Assembly: GCA_938010765.1 (NCBI GenBank)
Contig: CALLVX010000186.1
Span: 1-60,644, forward strand
DNA from: an uncultured Flavobacteriaceae bacterium
GTDB taxonomy: Bacteria; Bacteroidota; Bacteroidia; Flavobacteriales; Flavobacteriaceae
DNA length: 60,644 nt
Reading direction: 5' to 3'
The notes under the pieces are model-generated. The model saw only the letters and a list, made by a program, of their open reading frames with translations, did no database searches and was not told where the DNA came from. A program made the position numbers and the translations under genes. Shown in pieces: positions 33,901 to 42,443 of the stretch (its first letter is position 1; each line of letters opens with the position of its first letter).

Positions 33901-36052
33901 AAGGGGTGGCCGCCGTGACATTCGTATCTTCATTGTCCAAAGCGTTTGGTCCGCTAAAGGTCCAATTACCCAAAACAAATGTACTGCCATCAGGCCCTGT
34001 ATTTGCTATTCTGTAAGCCCAACCGTCGGCATATTCCCAAGCTTGTCCGCTTCCGTCTACCGCAATTTCTCCAAAAATATCCACTACGACACCATCTTGA
34101 AATAATTCTATGGCATCGTCACCATTAATGGCCATTGCGCCAGAAGTATAGTTCGGGGCAAAGCCAAAAAAGGCAGTAAAACCCGTAGTTTCAGAAGCAA
34201 TATAAAGATAGCTTCCTGCAGTGGCCGCTTCCGCAGGGAAGCTGAATTCAACCCCATTGCTCCCATTCCCATTGTTCGCAGAACCCAATCCGTAAGTACT
34301 TAAATCTGCAATGTCTTGGGTCACATACAATTCAACTCCTTTAGGAACACCGCCACTTAAAGGTCCGTCAAATACACCCGAGATAACAAGTGCATTGCCA
34401 GAAGGCGTAGTTGCTTCCATGGTGGTAAAAGAAACCGTTCCACTATTGTCCGAACTATTGCCAACGGCATCCAAAGCGATTACTGTCAGGTTATAGGCCG
34501 TAAGGGGATCTAAACCACTTAGGGAAAATGTGGTGGTGGTGGTGGTTCCTACTACAGTGGTGCCATCAATTATCTGATATTCTGTAACGCCCACGTTATC
34601 TGTTGAAGGATCCCAACTGATCGTAGCGGCATTGGAAGTAATACTCGAGGCGGACAAATTTGTTGGGGCAGTTGGATCTTCCGTGTCTACGATAACCACT
34701 TCCATATTGATGCTTCCCGGGCTTGGTGGTAGCATGCTATAAGTAGCCGTATTTCTGCTTCCACCCTGACCATTGGGAATTCGCTGCATGCTATTTTCGG
34801 CAGCGTTTCCCCCTGTATTTTCATCTACCTGAGCTTGGCCTGCATTTAATAACACTAATAGCTCAGGGTCGTCTGGATCTCCTGTTCCATAAACCAAGGC
34901 GTCTATCAAATTGGCAGTGGTTATGGCCGTTCCTGACGGGAAAGTAGTTGCGTCATCCTGATAGAGCGCAACCGCATCGGCACCATTTTGAATTCCGTTG
35001 GTCGTAAACGCCTCTAAATTTATGTTGGGAACGTTGGCACTGCCAATTACGAAATAGCCATTGCCATCTGTAACAAAGCCATCCAAATCGATACTTCTAT
35101 AGCTTTCATTGTTACTTCCGTTGTAGAGCACCAACACGAGCCCGTCTAAAGGCGTATTTCCAAAACCGCCATCGTACAGTTCTATGAACTCGGCCGCATC
35201 GGTACTGGTTTGATCTACATCGACCTCATTGATGACCACTTCCGGGGTGGCATTTGCAAAACGATCCTCGGCCTGCGGCCCTCCCCAAATAGCAGTAGCG
35301 AAAGCCGGGTTGTCAATAAACGGGTTTCGATTTCCCTGTATACCTTCTAAAAGTATATTTCTGTTTAATTCTACCTGCGAAACGGGATCTTCCGCATTCC
35401 ATTCTAGAAAAATGTCGCGTACGTCGGGATTGTAGCTAGAATTCCCTTGTCCTACCACGTTTGGCAGACACCGATCCCCATAGCGTATATACATATAAAG
35501 CATCATACGGGCTACATCTCCTTTCCATTCATCACCCGGGTAAAATCCTCCGTTTAGAGGTCGCGCATTGCCATCGGCGTCAGTATACGGTAGGTTGCTC
35601 CTAACCCCATTGAACTGCACGTCGGATGCCCTCAGATGATGCGGGTCCGAACCCGGACCCGTTTCCCCTAAATTTGGATTTCCAAGAGATTTGGGATAAC
35701 TGTGCTCTCGGTTCCAATCTCCAACATTGCCGCCGTTCATATCTTTTGAGCGGGTACGGTCGTTGGTGCCATTGGCATCGGTATCGTCATATCCGTATAT
35801 AAGAAATACCTTACTTAGGTCTGAAGGATCAAGATCCGTTTGTTTTAATGCATCCCAAACACCTGGGGTATAACTAAGTATGGTGCTCTGGGTATTGGTG
35901 ACCAAGCCCGAAAGGCTATTTTTTAAAGTATTTCCGGTGGCCGATACATTCGTCGTATCATAGTATGAAGGTATTTGGCCGAACCCGAATTGAGTTCCAA
36001 GTAAAAGCAAGAAAACGACCAAAAAGGTACGTTTGAAGTAGTGGTGTTTCAT
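30938..36052 (-). CDS. Giant T9SS-secreted protein with two nuclease domains
   Basis: 1704 residues. Signal peptide (1-25). Endonuclease I (NucM/EndA) domain ~27-260 with DWNREHSYPKSLG and GSDPHHLRASDVQFNGVRSN. Lamin-tail-like domain ~270-445 (VVINEVDVDQTSTDAAEFIEL). Fibronectin III ~455-545. A second and third lamin-tail-like domain ~550-725 and ~730-905. OB-fold-like ~915-1080. Endonuclease/exonuclease/phosphatase domain ~1119-1414 (FDVVTWNIEWFGE, LILLGDFNDDIDE, SDHFPVSARF). SprB-like and PKD-like repeats ~1420-1515, a Cys/His segment (VHVCHRGRTICVSE), and a T9SS sorting domain from ~1624 (YPNPFTSYVIADL). Both catalytic motifs look intact, so extracellular DNA/RNA degradation for phosphate or biofilm use is inferred. 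A -7 element TAGCTTTG lies at 36085-36078. Confidence 0.92.
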   Translation of the reverse strand: MKHHYFKRTFLVVFLLLLGTQFGFGQIPSYYDTTNVSATGNTLKNSLSGLVTNTQSTILSYTPGVWDALKQTDLDPSDLSKVFLIYGYDDTDANGTNDRTRSKDMNGGNVGDWNREHSYPKSLGNPNLGETGPGSDPHHLRASDVQFNGVRSNLPYTDADGNARPLNGGFYPGDEWKGDVARMMLYMYIRYGDRCLPNVVGQGNSSYNPDVRDIFLEWNAEDPVSQVELNRNILLEGIQGNRNPFIDNPAFATAIWGGPQAEDRFANATPEVVINEVDVDQTSTDAAEFIELYDGGFGNTPLDGLVLVLYNGSNNESYRSIDLDGFVTDGNGYFVIGSANVPNINLEAFTTNGIQNGADAVALYQDDATTFPSGTAITTANLIDALVYGTGDPDDPELLVLLNAGQAQVDENTGGNAAENSMQRIPNGQGGSRNTATYSMLPPSPGSINMEVVIVDTEDPTAPTNLSASSITSNAATISWDPSTDNVGVTEYQIIDGTTVVGTTTTTTFSLSGLDPLTAYNLTVIALDAVGNSSDNSGTVSFTTMEATTPSGNALVISGVFDGPLSGGVPKGVELYVTQDIADLSTYGLGSANNGNGSNGVEFSFPAEAATAGSYLYIASETTGFTAFFGFAPNYTSGAMAINGDDAIELFQDGVVVDIFGEIAVDGSGQAWEYADGWAYRIANTGPDGSTFVLGNWTFSGPNALDNEDTNVTAATPFPIGTYLRGPAQIVINELDADTAGTDALEFIELYDGGAGNTSLDGLVLVLYNGSDDQSYNNAIDLDGFSTDENGYFVIGSALVANVDLVAFTTNGLQNGADAVALYQGDAVNFPNDTPLLIDDSLLDALVYDTSDSDDVALLALLNPGEEQINEGEFDNKDGQSLQRIPNGDGGLRNTGTYTPTTPTPGAENGAVPPAPDVISILEARNADSGELVTISGILTVSDQFGGSAYIQDATAGIAIFDEMVHGDGNFMVGDSITITGSRSAFNDQIQISTVTEVENNGTPNQPISPRTITLSELTTYPGELVRVVSPTFPKPGDILFGNSNYTLSDSSGNGQLRIDNDVAAIVGVGQPAACPEVIGVVGRFFETYQLLPRSEDDLACTEPYVPIGSTVNIDKGKTFDVVTWNIEWFGEESNSPAAGNPMSDAIQRDSVRTVLETIGADIFAVQEIVDVPLFEEMINALPGYEYVLSPATSRPDATDGMQQKVGFIYNTNTVSIVETRPLLESIHPLYNGGDDSALTDYPVADRTRFYASGRLPFLMTVDVTVDGASKRFDMVALHARANSGSSPQERYDMRKYDVEVLKDSLDVQFSDSNLILLGDFNDDIDETVADIESTISSYEVYVADTTNYDILSRVLSDGGFRSFAFRENMIDHILVSNEVSPTYIEETVSVGYEFYDNDYTSTASDHFPVSARFILEDLELETVVTANVSCNGENDGAAQAIVSGGVLPYTYIWSNGQMTEMATELTEGAYTLTVTDALGTTLEGTITITEPSAIVVDVTENSKVYLGYSPKECTSIGVSSIQGGLAPYSYEWSTGETSDTLNICPEETTTYSVMVTDSNGCTSEAAVTVEVIDVRCGHGRRTKVHVCHRGRTICVSESAAWYLLYHGGTLGACDGTQGDTVSLETYPNPFTSYVIADLTVSQNSRVRFLIYNGYGRLVKRERAYVHAGNTQLKLRFRNLRPGLYYMKTYINGRFYRSEQLIKE

Positions 36053-36254
36053 AGTTGCGGGATTTATTAGTCTATAGCAAAGCTATGAATAAATGTAGGA
36101 AACCATCCCTAGAGTTATTAACCAAAGGTTAAGAAATATCAATATCTTCTTGAAGGGCTAGAAATAGGGTGTTTCAGAAGCAAAAAATCTAAGATAAGAG
36201 GATATCTTTTATTTGAAACACCTTTAATTTATTGAATAGAGCTATTTTTACGGT

Positions 36255-37022
36255 ATGGAGGAATGGTACCACTATATATTCTTGATTTGTATCGGTTTTG
36301 TAGTAGGATTTATAAATACCATTGCCGGTGGTGGTTCTCTTATCTCCTTACCTGTGTTGATTTTTTTGGGTTTGCCGCCTAGCGTAGCAAATGGAACCAA
36401 TAGAGTGGCAGTCGTAATACAGAATACTTTGGGAACGGTTGGTTTTGCAAGCAAGGGTGTTTCCACTATGCCTTTTAATATTTATCTTGGTATTTCGGCC
36501 TTGCTAGGGGCAATTTTAGGGGCTTATATTGCTGTTGATATCAAAGGAGAGACCTTTAATAGAATCTTAGGGGTCATCATGGTTATTGTAGTCTTGATCG
36601 TTGTATTCAAACCCAAAATGAAGCTTGCCGAAATGCAAGAGCTAATCGTTGGGAAACATTTGTGGCTCGGAATTATCGCTTTTTTCTTTTTTGGTATATA
36701 TGGCGGGTTTATCAACGCTGGACTTGGCTTTATAATTATCTTATTTTTGCATTATGTAAACAAAATGACTTTGGTAAGGGCCAATGCAACCAAGGTCGTT
36801 GTGGTTTTAATGTACACATTGGCCGCTTTGGTCGTTTTTGTACTCAATGATAAGGTAGACTGGGGGGTCGGACTGGTTTTAGCCATTGGGAATGGCACAG
36901 GTGCTTGGGTTTCTAGTCGCGTATCTGTTAATAAGGGTGATGGTTTTGTTCGAGTTTTCTTGGTCATTGTTGTATGTATTATGGCATTGAAACTATTGTT
37001 TTTTAATGAACCACTTTTATGA
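36255..37022 (+). CDS. TauE/SafE-family membrane exporter
   Basis: 255 residues with seven or eight membrane helices. The first helix carries the family signature FVVGFINTIAGGGSLISLPV, and the repeat in the second half is GIYGGFINAGLGFIII. Members export or import sulfite, sulfonates or organic anions, and the substrate here is unknown. It is a single rightward gene, opposite to the nuclease gene. Confidence 0.9.
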   Translation: MEEWYHYIFLICIGFVVGFINTIAGGGSLISLPVLIFLGLPPSVANGTNRVAVVIQNTLGTVGFASKGVSTMPFNIYLGISALLGAILGAYIAVDIKGETFNRILGVIMVIVVLIVVFKPKMKLAEMQELIVGKHLWLGIIAFFFFGIYGGFINAGLGFIIILFLHYVNKMTLVRANATKVVVVLMYTLAALVVFVLNDKVDWGVGLVLAIGNGTGAWVSSRVSVNKGDGFVRVFLVIVVCIMALKLLFFNEPLL

Positions 37023-37159
37023 CTTAAAAAGATGACAGCTAGGTAGGGTAAGGATAGAATTCACTTGGAAAATTGTTGAGGTGAAAAGATGTGATAAAAT
37101 ATGACTCCTTGAGAATAGAATTGGGTTTTCCGTTCTTGACAACGCTTTAAATAGAATTT

Positions 37160-37795
37160 ATGACTGACGTTATTAGTGACTTAAATTGGCGCTACGCCGC
37201 AAAAAAATTTGATACAGAGCGCATGCTTTCAACCGAGAAGGTCGAAAAATTAAAAGCGGCGTTTAACCTAACCGCGACATCGTATGGTCTGCAACCCATT
37301 AAAATGATACTGATAAGGAACAAGGAGCTACAACAACGTTTGGTTGCCCATTCTTATGGTCAGGAACAAGTAGCACAGGCATCTCATTTACTGGTGTTGT
37401 GTATAGAAAAGGAAGTAAATGAAACTTATATCACCCAATATTTTGATCAAGTTGCCCAGGTTCGCGGTACAAGTAAGGAAATACTGAATCCCTTTAAAGA
37501 GTCCCTTGTGGGTAATTTTTCTCAAAAAACAGTCGATGAAATAAAAATATGGGCTACCAACCAGGCCTATCTGGCAATGGGGAACTTACTAACGATCTGT
37601 GCTGTCGAAAAGGTAGATTCTTGTCCTATGGAGGGTTTTATTGGCATGGAGTACGACCGTGTACTCGAACTCAATGAAAAAGGGTTGACTTCTGTTTTGG
37701 TATTACCTGTAGGGTATCGCGCGAAGGATGATATGTTCGCCGATTTTAAAAAAGTACGTAAAAATATGACGGATAGTGTTATTGAATTGACCTAG
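37160..37795 (+). CDS. Nitroreductase-family NAD(P)H oxidoreductase
   Basis: 211 residues. It opens with the FMN-binding pattern NWRYAAKKFD and TEKVEKLKAAFNLTATSYGL. Later come IWATNQAYLAMGNLLTICA and the C-terminal loop LPVGYRAKDD. The fold is NfsB-like (dihydropteridine or nitroreductase branch), using FMN and NAD(P)H. It lies 38 bp upstream of the DegT gene, so the two are probably co-transcribed. Confidence 0.9.
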   Translation: MTDVISDLNWRYAAKKFDTERMLSTEKVEKLKAAFNLTATSYGLQPIKMILIRNKELQQRLVAHSYGQEQVAQASHLLVLCIEKEVNETYITQYFDQVAQVRGTSKEILNPFKESLVGNFSQKTVDEIKIWATNQAYLAMGNLLTICAVEKVDSCPMEGFIGMEYDRVLELNEKGLTSVLVLPVGYRAKDDMFADFKKVRKNMTDSVIELT

Positions 37796-37832
37796 AGTAA
37801 CTAATATTGATTGATATAAATAAGATTAACAT

Positions 37833-39032
37833 ATGCCGGGATTTGAGCTTTTTGGTGAGCAAGAAAAGAAAGAAGTACAACAGGTGCTGGACACGGGTGT
37901 ACTAATGCGTTATGGGTTTGATGGTATGCGCGATGGGAAATGGAAGGCAAAGGAACTCGAAAAAGCGTTGGAAGAACGAATGGGGGTAAAGCATGCTCAA
38001 TTGGTGAGCAGTGGCACGGCCGCTTTAACGATCGCTTTGGCCAGTGCCGGCGTAGGTGCAGGGGATGAAGTACTAATGCCTACCTTTACTTTTGTCGCCA
38101 GCTTCGAGTCTATTTTGGCATTGGGAGCCGTTCCCATTTTGGTGGGCATAGACGATACTTTGACGCTTGACCCCGAAGCAGTTGAAAAAGCAATTACCGA
38201 GAAGACGAAGGTAGTAATGCCTGTTCATATGTGTGGTTCCATGGCCGATTTGCGGGCGTTAAAGGCCATTTGTGAAAAACATAATCTGCTACTTCTGGAA
38301 GATGCCTGCCAGGCTATAGGAGGTACCTATGAAGGAAAACCTTTAGGGAGTTATGGTGATTTGGGATGTTTTTCTTTTGATTATGTAAAAACGATTACCT
38401 GTGGCGAAGGGGGGGCGGTAATTACGGACAACGATACGTTTTATAAGAATGCCGATCATTACTCCGATCATGGGCACGATCATGTAGGTCTTGATCGAGG
38501 CGCAGAAGCCCATCCTTTTCTTGGATACAATTACCGTATTTCGGAATTGCATGCTGCGGTCGGCTTGGCGCAAATAGCTCGCTTAAATGACTTTTTAGCC
38601 ATTCAAAAAGAAACTTATACCGTTTTGCGAGAAGCCTTGGAAAGTATTCCTGAGGTTACCTTTAGACGTGTCCCGAATGGAGGAGAGGAGAGCTACGCGT
38701 TTTTAAGCTTTTTTCTACCGGATGCGATCCTCGCAAAGCAAGCACATACTGCTTTGGCGGCAAATGGAGTGGATGCCTGTTTTTATTGGTATGACAATAA
38801 TTGGCATTATTATCGCCAATGGGAACATCTTCTAGAAAAAAAATCATTGGGAAAACTGCCTACTGAACTTTACAAACAGCTACCAGATTATAGTATTATC
38901 GATTTTTCTAAATCGGACCACTGGATGGGTCGTACCGTTTCCTGTTTAATAAAATTGGGTTGGAGCAGGGAAGAGGTCTCCAATAGGGCGGCAACAATGG
39001 TCAAAACGATTCGTTCGGTCGTTAAAGGTTAG
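37833..39032 (+). CDS. DegT/DnrJ/EryC1/StrS PLP aminotransferase
   Basis: 399 residues. The family normally transaminates nucleotide-linked keto-sugars, or makes aminohydroxybenzoate-type compounds. Visible are LVSSGTAALTIALASAGVGAG, DACQAIGGTYEGKPLGSYGD, and the PLP-binding Lys in CFSFDYVKTITCGEGG, followed by GYNYRISELHAAVGLAQ. No sugar-nucleotide or glycosyltransferase genes lie nearby, so the pathway is unclear. It follows the nitroreductase gene closely. Confidence 0.9.
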   Translation: MPGFELFGEQEKKEVQQVLDTGVLMRYGFDGMRDGKWKAKELEKALEERMGVKHAQLVSSGTAALTIALASAGVGAGDEVLMPTFTFVASFESILALGAVPILVGIDDTLTLDPEAVEKAITEKTKVVMPVHMCGSMADLRALKAICEKHNLLLLEDACQAIGGTYEGKPLGSYGDLGCFSFDYVKTITCGEGGAVITDNDTFYKNADHYSDHGHDHVGLDRGAEAHPFLGYNYRISELHAAVGLAQIARLNDFLAIQKETYTVLREALESIPEVTFRRVPNGGEESYAFLSFFLPDAILAKQAHTALAANGVDACFYWYDNNWHYYRQWEHLLEKKSLGKLPTELYKQLPDYSIIDFSKSDHWMGRTVSCLIKLGWSREEVSNRAATMVKTIRSVVKG

Positions 39033-39061
39033 GCCGTCTTTTTTAAAAGATGTTCTTCGAT

Positions 39062-40204
39062 TTAGTAGGGTACGTACTCGATAATTTCAAGGCCATAGCC
39101 CACAATGCCTACTCTTTTTGACTGTGTCCTATTGGTAAGCATGCGCATTTTGCTAATGTGTAGGTCGTGTAAGATTTGCGCGCCAATGCCAAAATCACGG
39201 GTATCCATATCAATTTTCGGCGCCTTGTGAATGCCCTGCTTTTGAAGTTCTTTAAGCTCGGCCAAGCGGGCCAAAAGGTTGAGCGATTCAGAATTTTGGT
39301 TGATAAATACAATAGCTCCTTTACCCTCACTATTGATGGCATCAAACATGTCTTCCAATTTTTTATCGGGATTATTTGTCAATGTTCCCAGCACATCATT
39401 GTTTACCAAGGTAGAATTGATTCTTGTAAGTACCTGTTCATCTTTTTTCCAACTACCTTTGGTAAGGGCGATATGCACATGGTTATTTGTGGTCTGTTTG
39501 TATGCCCGTAATCTAAACTCGCCGAAACGTGTGGTGATTTGAAAATCTACCTTTTTGTCAATCAGACTATCGTGTTCCATGCGATAGGCAACAAGGTCCT
39601 CAATAGAGACAATTTTAAGATCGAATTTTTTTGCAACTTCGACCAATTGCGGAAGCCGTGCCATACTCCCATCATCGTTCATTATTTCTACAATGATTCC
39701 CGCGGGTTTTAAACCGGCCAAACGCGCAAAATCAATGGCAGCTTCTGTATGTCCCGTTCGCCGTAAAACACCTCCTTCTTTGGCGACTAAAGGAAAAATA
39801 TGACCAGGTCGTGCTAAATCATACGGTTTGGTAGCATCGTCGGTCAACGCAAAAACCGTTTTCGCACGGTCTGTAGCGGAAATTCCAGTGGTAACTCCAT
39901 TTCCTCTTAGGTCTACAGAAACTGTAAACGCGGTCTCTAAAGGATCTGTATTATGATTTACCATCATGTGTAGCCCTAGGTCTTTGCATCTACCTTCCGT
40001 AAGCGGGGCGCAGATAAGGCCTTTACCATAAGTGGCCATAAAATTAACCGTTTCAGGTGTTGCCAGTTCGGCGGCTGCCAGAAAATCTCCTTCATTTTCA
40101 CGATTTTCATCATCTACAACAATAATAACCTTGCCTTTCGAAATATCGGCGATTGCCTCCTCTATGGTGTTCAATTGTATATTCTTATCCATCGTGGTAA
40201 TCAT
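39062..40204 (-). CDS. RibBA-type protein with degenerate GTP cyclohydrolase II half
   Basis: 380 residues. The N-terminal ~210 are 3,4-dihydroxy-2-butanone-4-phosphate synthase with intact DDENRENEGDFLAAAE and RRTGHTEAAIDFARLAG, feeding riboflavin synthesis. The C-terminal ~170 align with GTP cyclohydrolase II, but where the zinc Cys of the CLTGDVFGSLRCDCG motif should be the sequence is LVNNDVLGTLTNNPDKK, with all three Cys missing. So only the RibB reaction is likely, and a separate RibA is expected in the genome. ATG 40204 overlaps the stop of the upstream permease gene (ATGA). Confidence 0.9.
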   Translation of the reverse strand: MITTMDKNIQLNTIEEAIADISKGKVIIVVDDENRENEGDFLAAAELATPETVNFMATYGKGLICAPLTEGRCKDLGLHMMVNHNTDPLETAFTVSVDLRGNGVTTGISATDRAKTVFALTDDATKPYDLARPGHIFPLVAKEGGVLRRTGHTEAAIDFARLAGLKPAGIIVEIMNDDGSMARLPQLVEVAKKFDLKIVSIEDLVAYRMEHDSLIDKKVDFQITTRFGEFRLRAYKQTTNNHVHIALTKGSWKKDEQVLTRINSTLVNNDVLGTLTNNPDKKLEDMFDAINSEGKGAIVFINQNSESLNLLARLAELKELQKQGIHKAPKIDMDTRDFGIGAQILHDLHISKMRMLTNRTQSKRVGIVGYGLEIIEYVPY

Positions 40205-41787
40205 ATGGTTGTTGATTTTGTTTTTCTTTTGAATAGGTTTTTGAAAGAATTTCCTATTGCACCAAATTGGAACATGCCCTTATCAGCAGTAGCCCTTTTT
40301 GTCAAAAATATACCCAAAGGTAGCATAATCAGGGTAGAAAGCCATGCTCCTAAAATAGGGTGGATGTTGTTTTCTTTTGAATAGTTACCCGCAAAAACTC
40401 CTACGAAGTAATAGATTAGGAACAATACTATGGCAATGACCATCGGCAAACCTACGCCACCTTTTCGGATAATAGCTCCCAAAGGGGCTCCTACAAAAAA
40501 CAAAATGATACAGGAAAGGGCCAAGGCATATTTCTTATGTAACGAAAGAATATGCATATTGTGAATTTTATACCGCTTTTGCATCTCATCTTTCTTTCCT
40601 TGTACCGAACTTACGATACTGGAAGCCGCATTTTTGGCTGAGTTCATAATTTGCACTTTTTGCCAATCTTCAAATAAATCGATAAACTCTTGAGGTTGTC
40701 GCAAACTGTCTATTGAAGCAAGTTCGCTGGTGTTCTTAGAATTGTTGGCCACTAGGTCATCCTCTATACTATTCGAGGCATCCTTTATAATGGGTTTTAC
40801 GGCCGAATTCATAGTGGTCATTTTCATAGACGAATTGCGCTCGCTTTCCGGAACGGGCCCTGCAGTAGTGGTATCTTTTGGAGTTAAGGGCACAAAACCA
40901 CCCATACGGTTGATGATATTTTTTGAAAATGCCCCAACGATTCGTATGTTGTCTTTTTTAATAGAATCGATATCCTTCTTCAACCGACTTACGTTCTTCA
41001 TTTTATCGGTACTTATATTACGTTCCTCTTCCAGGTCTTGCTCTAGCTCGGGGATTTCGATATTGATTCGATAAATTTCAAAATTCGCTTTGGCGAAGGG
41101 GTATTTTCGTTTGTCGGTAGATTTTTTCGATTCCACGTCCTGATACACATTGCCATCATTTAAGACCAGCTGAATTACTTCCGATGCCTTACTGCTCAAT
41201 AATTCTCCGTTTTTTGCCTTAATGACCCTAGCGACCGTATTGGTCCTAGACTTTTCATGAATGATCACATTTTTAAGAAAGCGGTCTTTTTCCCCATATT
41301 TCTCATCGACCTTAATACTCATTCCTTCAAAATCACTAAAAACTCCTTCTTCAATGGCCGCAGCTGGTTTTACTTTGGCGATATTTCGGCGCATATTATA
41401 AATCTTTTGCTCAGATGCCGGAATAACATTATTGGCAAAGTAAAAGGTAACTCCTCCTAATAGAGTAACAAAAATGATGAGGCTAAGCATAGCCCTTTGC
41501 AATGAAATACCGGAAGCTTTCATGGCCGCAAACTCGTAGTTTTCCGCAAAGTTTCCGAAAGTAAGTATGGAAGAGAGTAGCACTGTTAACGGAAGCACTT
41601 TTTCCGTTAGGTTCGGCATTAAGTAGAATAAGAACTTACCAATAATGACAATATCAAGTCCCTTGCCGGCCAAATCATCTATAAACAGCCAAATGGTCTG
41701 AAATATAAAGATGAACATCAAAATGATGAACGAGCTTAAAAAATTGAAAAGGAATCTTGATAGAATATATCGATCTAGAAGTCGCAA
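40201..41787 (-). CDS. LptF/LptG-family LPS-export permease
   Basis: 528 residues. Three N-terminal membrane helices (LLDRYILSRFLFNFLSSFII, YLMPNLTEKVLPLTVLLSS, AMLSLIIFVTLLGGVTFYF), a large periplasmic jellyroll-like region with a charged insert (~250-385), and three C-terminal helices (ALALSCIILFFVGAPLGAII). Works with LptB and its partner permease to lift lipopolysaccharide off the inner membrane. It is longer than E. coli LptF because of the insert. It starts 4 bp after lolA, and its TGA overlaps the ribBA start. Confidence 0.88.
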   Translation of the reverse strand: MRLLDRYILSRFLFNFLSSFIILMFIFIFQTIWLFIDDLAGKGLDIVIIGKFLFYLMPNLTEKVLPLTVLLSSILTFGNFAENYEFAAMKASGISLQRAMLSLIIFVTLLGGVTFYFANNVIPASEQKIYNMRRNIAKVKPAAAIEEGVFSDFEGMSIKVDEKYGEKDRFLKNVIIHEKSRTNTVARVIKAKNGELLSSKASEVIQLVLNDGNVYQDVESKKSTDKRKYPFAKANFEIYRINIEIPELEQDLEEERNISTDKMKNVSRLKKDIDSIKKDNIRIVGAFSKNIINRMGGFVPLTPKDTTTAGPVPESERNSSMKMTTMNSAVKPIIKDASNSIEDDLVANNSKNTSELASIDSLRQPQEFIDLFEDWQKVQIMNSAKNAASSIVSSVQGKKDEMQKRYKIHNMHILSLHKKYALALSCIILFFVGAPLGAIIRKGGVGLPMVIAIVLFLIYYFVGVFAGNYSKENNIHPILGAWLSTLIMLPLGIFLTKRATADKGMFQFGAIGNSFKNLFKRKTKSTTI

Positions 41788-41791
41788 TGGC

Positions 41792-42436
41792 TTAGTTTCT
41801 TATGATATAGTACCCTTCTTTTTTGTATTTGCCTTCATCAAAAGTAAATAAGGTTTTCGACAATGGCTGGTCCGTTTTAAAAGAATTAACAGTAATCGTT
41901 GTAACCGTGCCATTTTTACCGGTTTCTATCAATTTATAAATGTGCTTGGTCTCCACATCGATGCCTAACAAAATTGATTTGATTTCTGTATTGCTCTCAA
42001 TAGGAATCAATTTAACAAACTGTATTTTCCTGCCTTGCACATTTTGAAGAACATCCCAAGAATAATTGTGTCCTTGCCTGTAAAAAGTAAGCATTTTGGA
42101 AGGTGTAATTGTATTATCATCTTCCGATTGCACATCAATAATCACTTCTTCGTTTTCTGGAACAATGTTATAGACCATTTTTCCATCGTACAATTGTTTT
42201 GCGCCCAAATAGTTGAACAAATACTTATCTCCTTGGAGTGTTACGTCTCCGCGGGTTTCGGTATTTACGTTCGCTTCGGTATTATTCAGGGCATATTTGA
42301 AATCGACAAATATATTGCCATATCCTTGTACTTTGTTATAGACTTGGTCTAATAGCGCTTTTGCCTTGTCTGAATTCTGGGCGTTAGAAAAAGACGATAC
42401 AAATAGAATACATGCTGCTACTAAAATTTTCTTCAT
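41792..42436 (-). CDS. lolA: Outer-membrane lipoprotein carrier LolA
   Basis: 214 residues from ATG 42436, where MKKILVAACILFVSSFSNAQ is a clean signal peptide; ATG 42457 would overlap ftsK and put seven polar residues first. The mature part shows ALLDQVYNKVQGYGNIFVDF and LTFYRQGHNYSWDV, as in flavobacterial LolA-like proteins that carry lipoproteins across the periplasm. Its position between ftsK and an LPS-export permease, in one leftward run, fits an envelope-biogenesis operon. Confidence 0.88.
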   Translation of the reverse strand: MKKILVAACILFVSSFSNAQNSDKAKALLDQVYNKVQGYGNIFVDFKYALNNTEANVNTETRGDVTLQGDKYLFNYLGAKQLYDGKMVYNIVPENEEVIIDVQSEDDNTITPSKMLTFYRQGHNYSWDVLQNVQGRKIQFVKLIPIESNTEIKSILLGIDVETKHIYKLIETGKNGTVTTITVNSFKTDQPLSKTLFTFDEGKYKKEGYYIIRN

Positions 42437-42443
42437 GAGTTGT

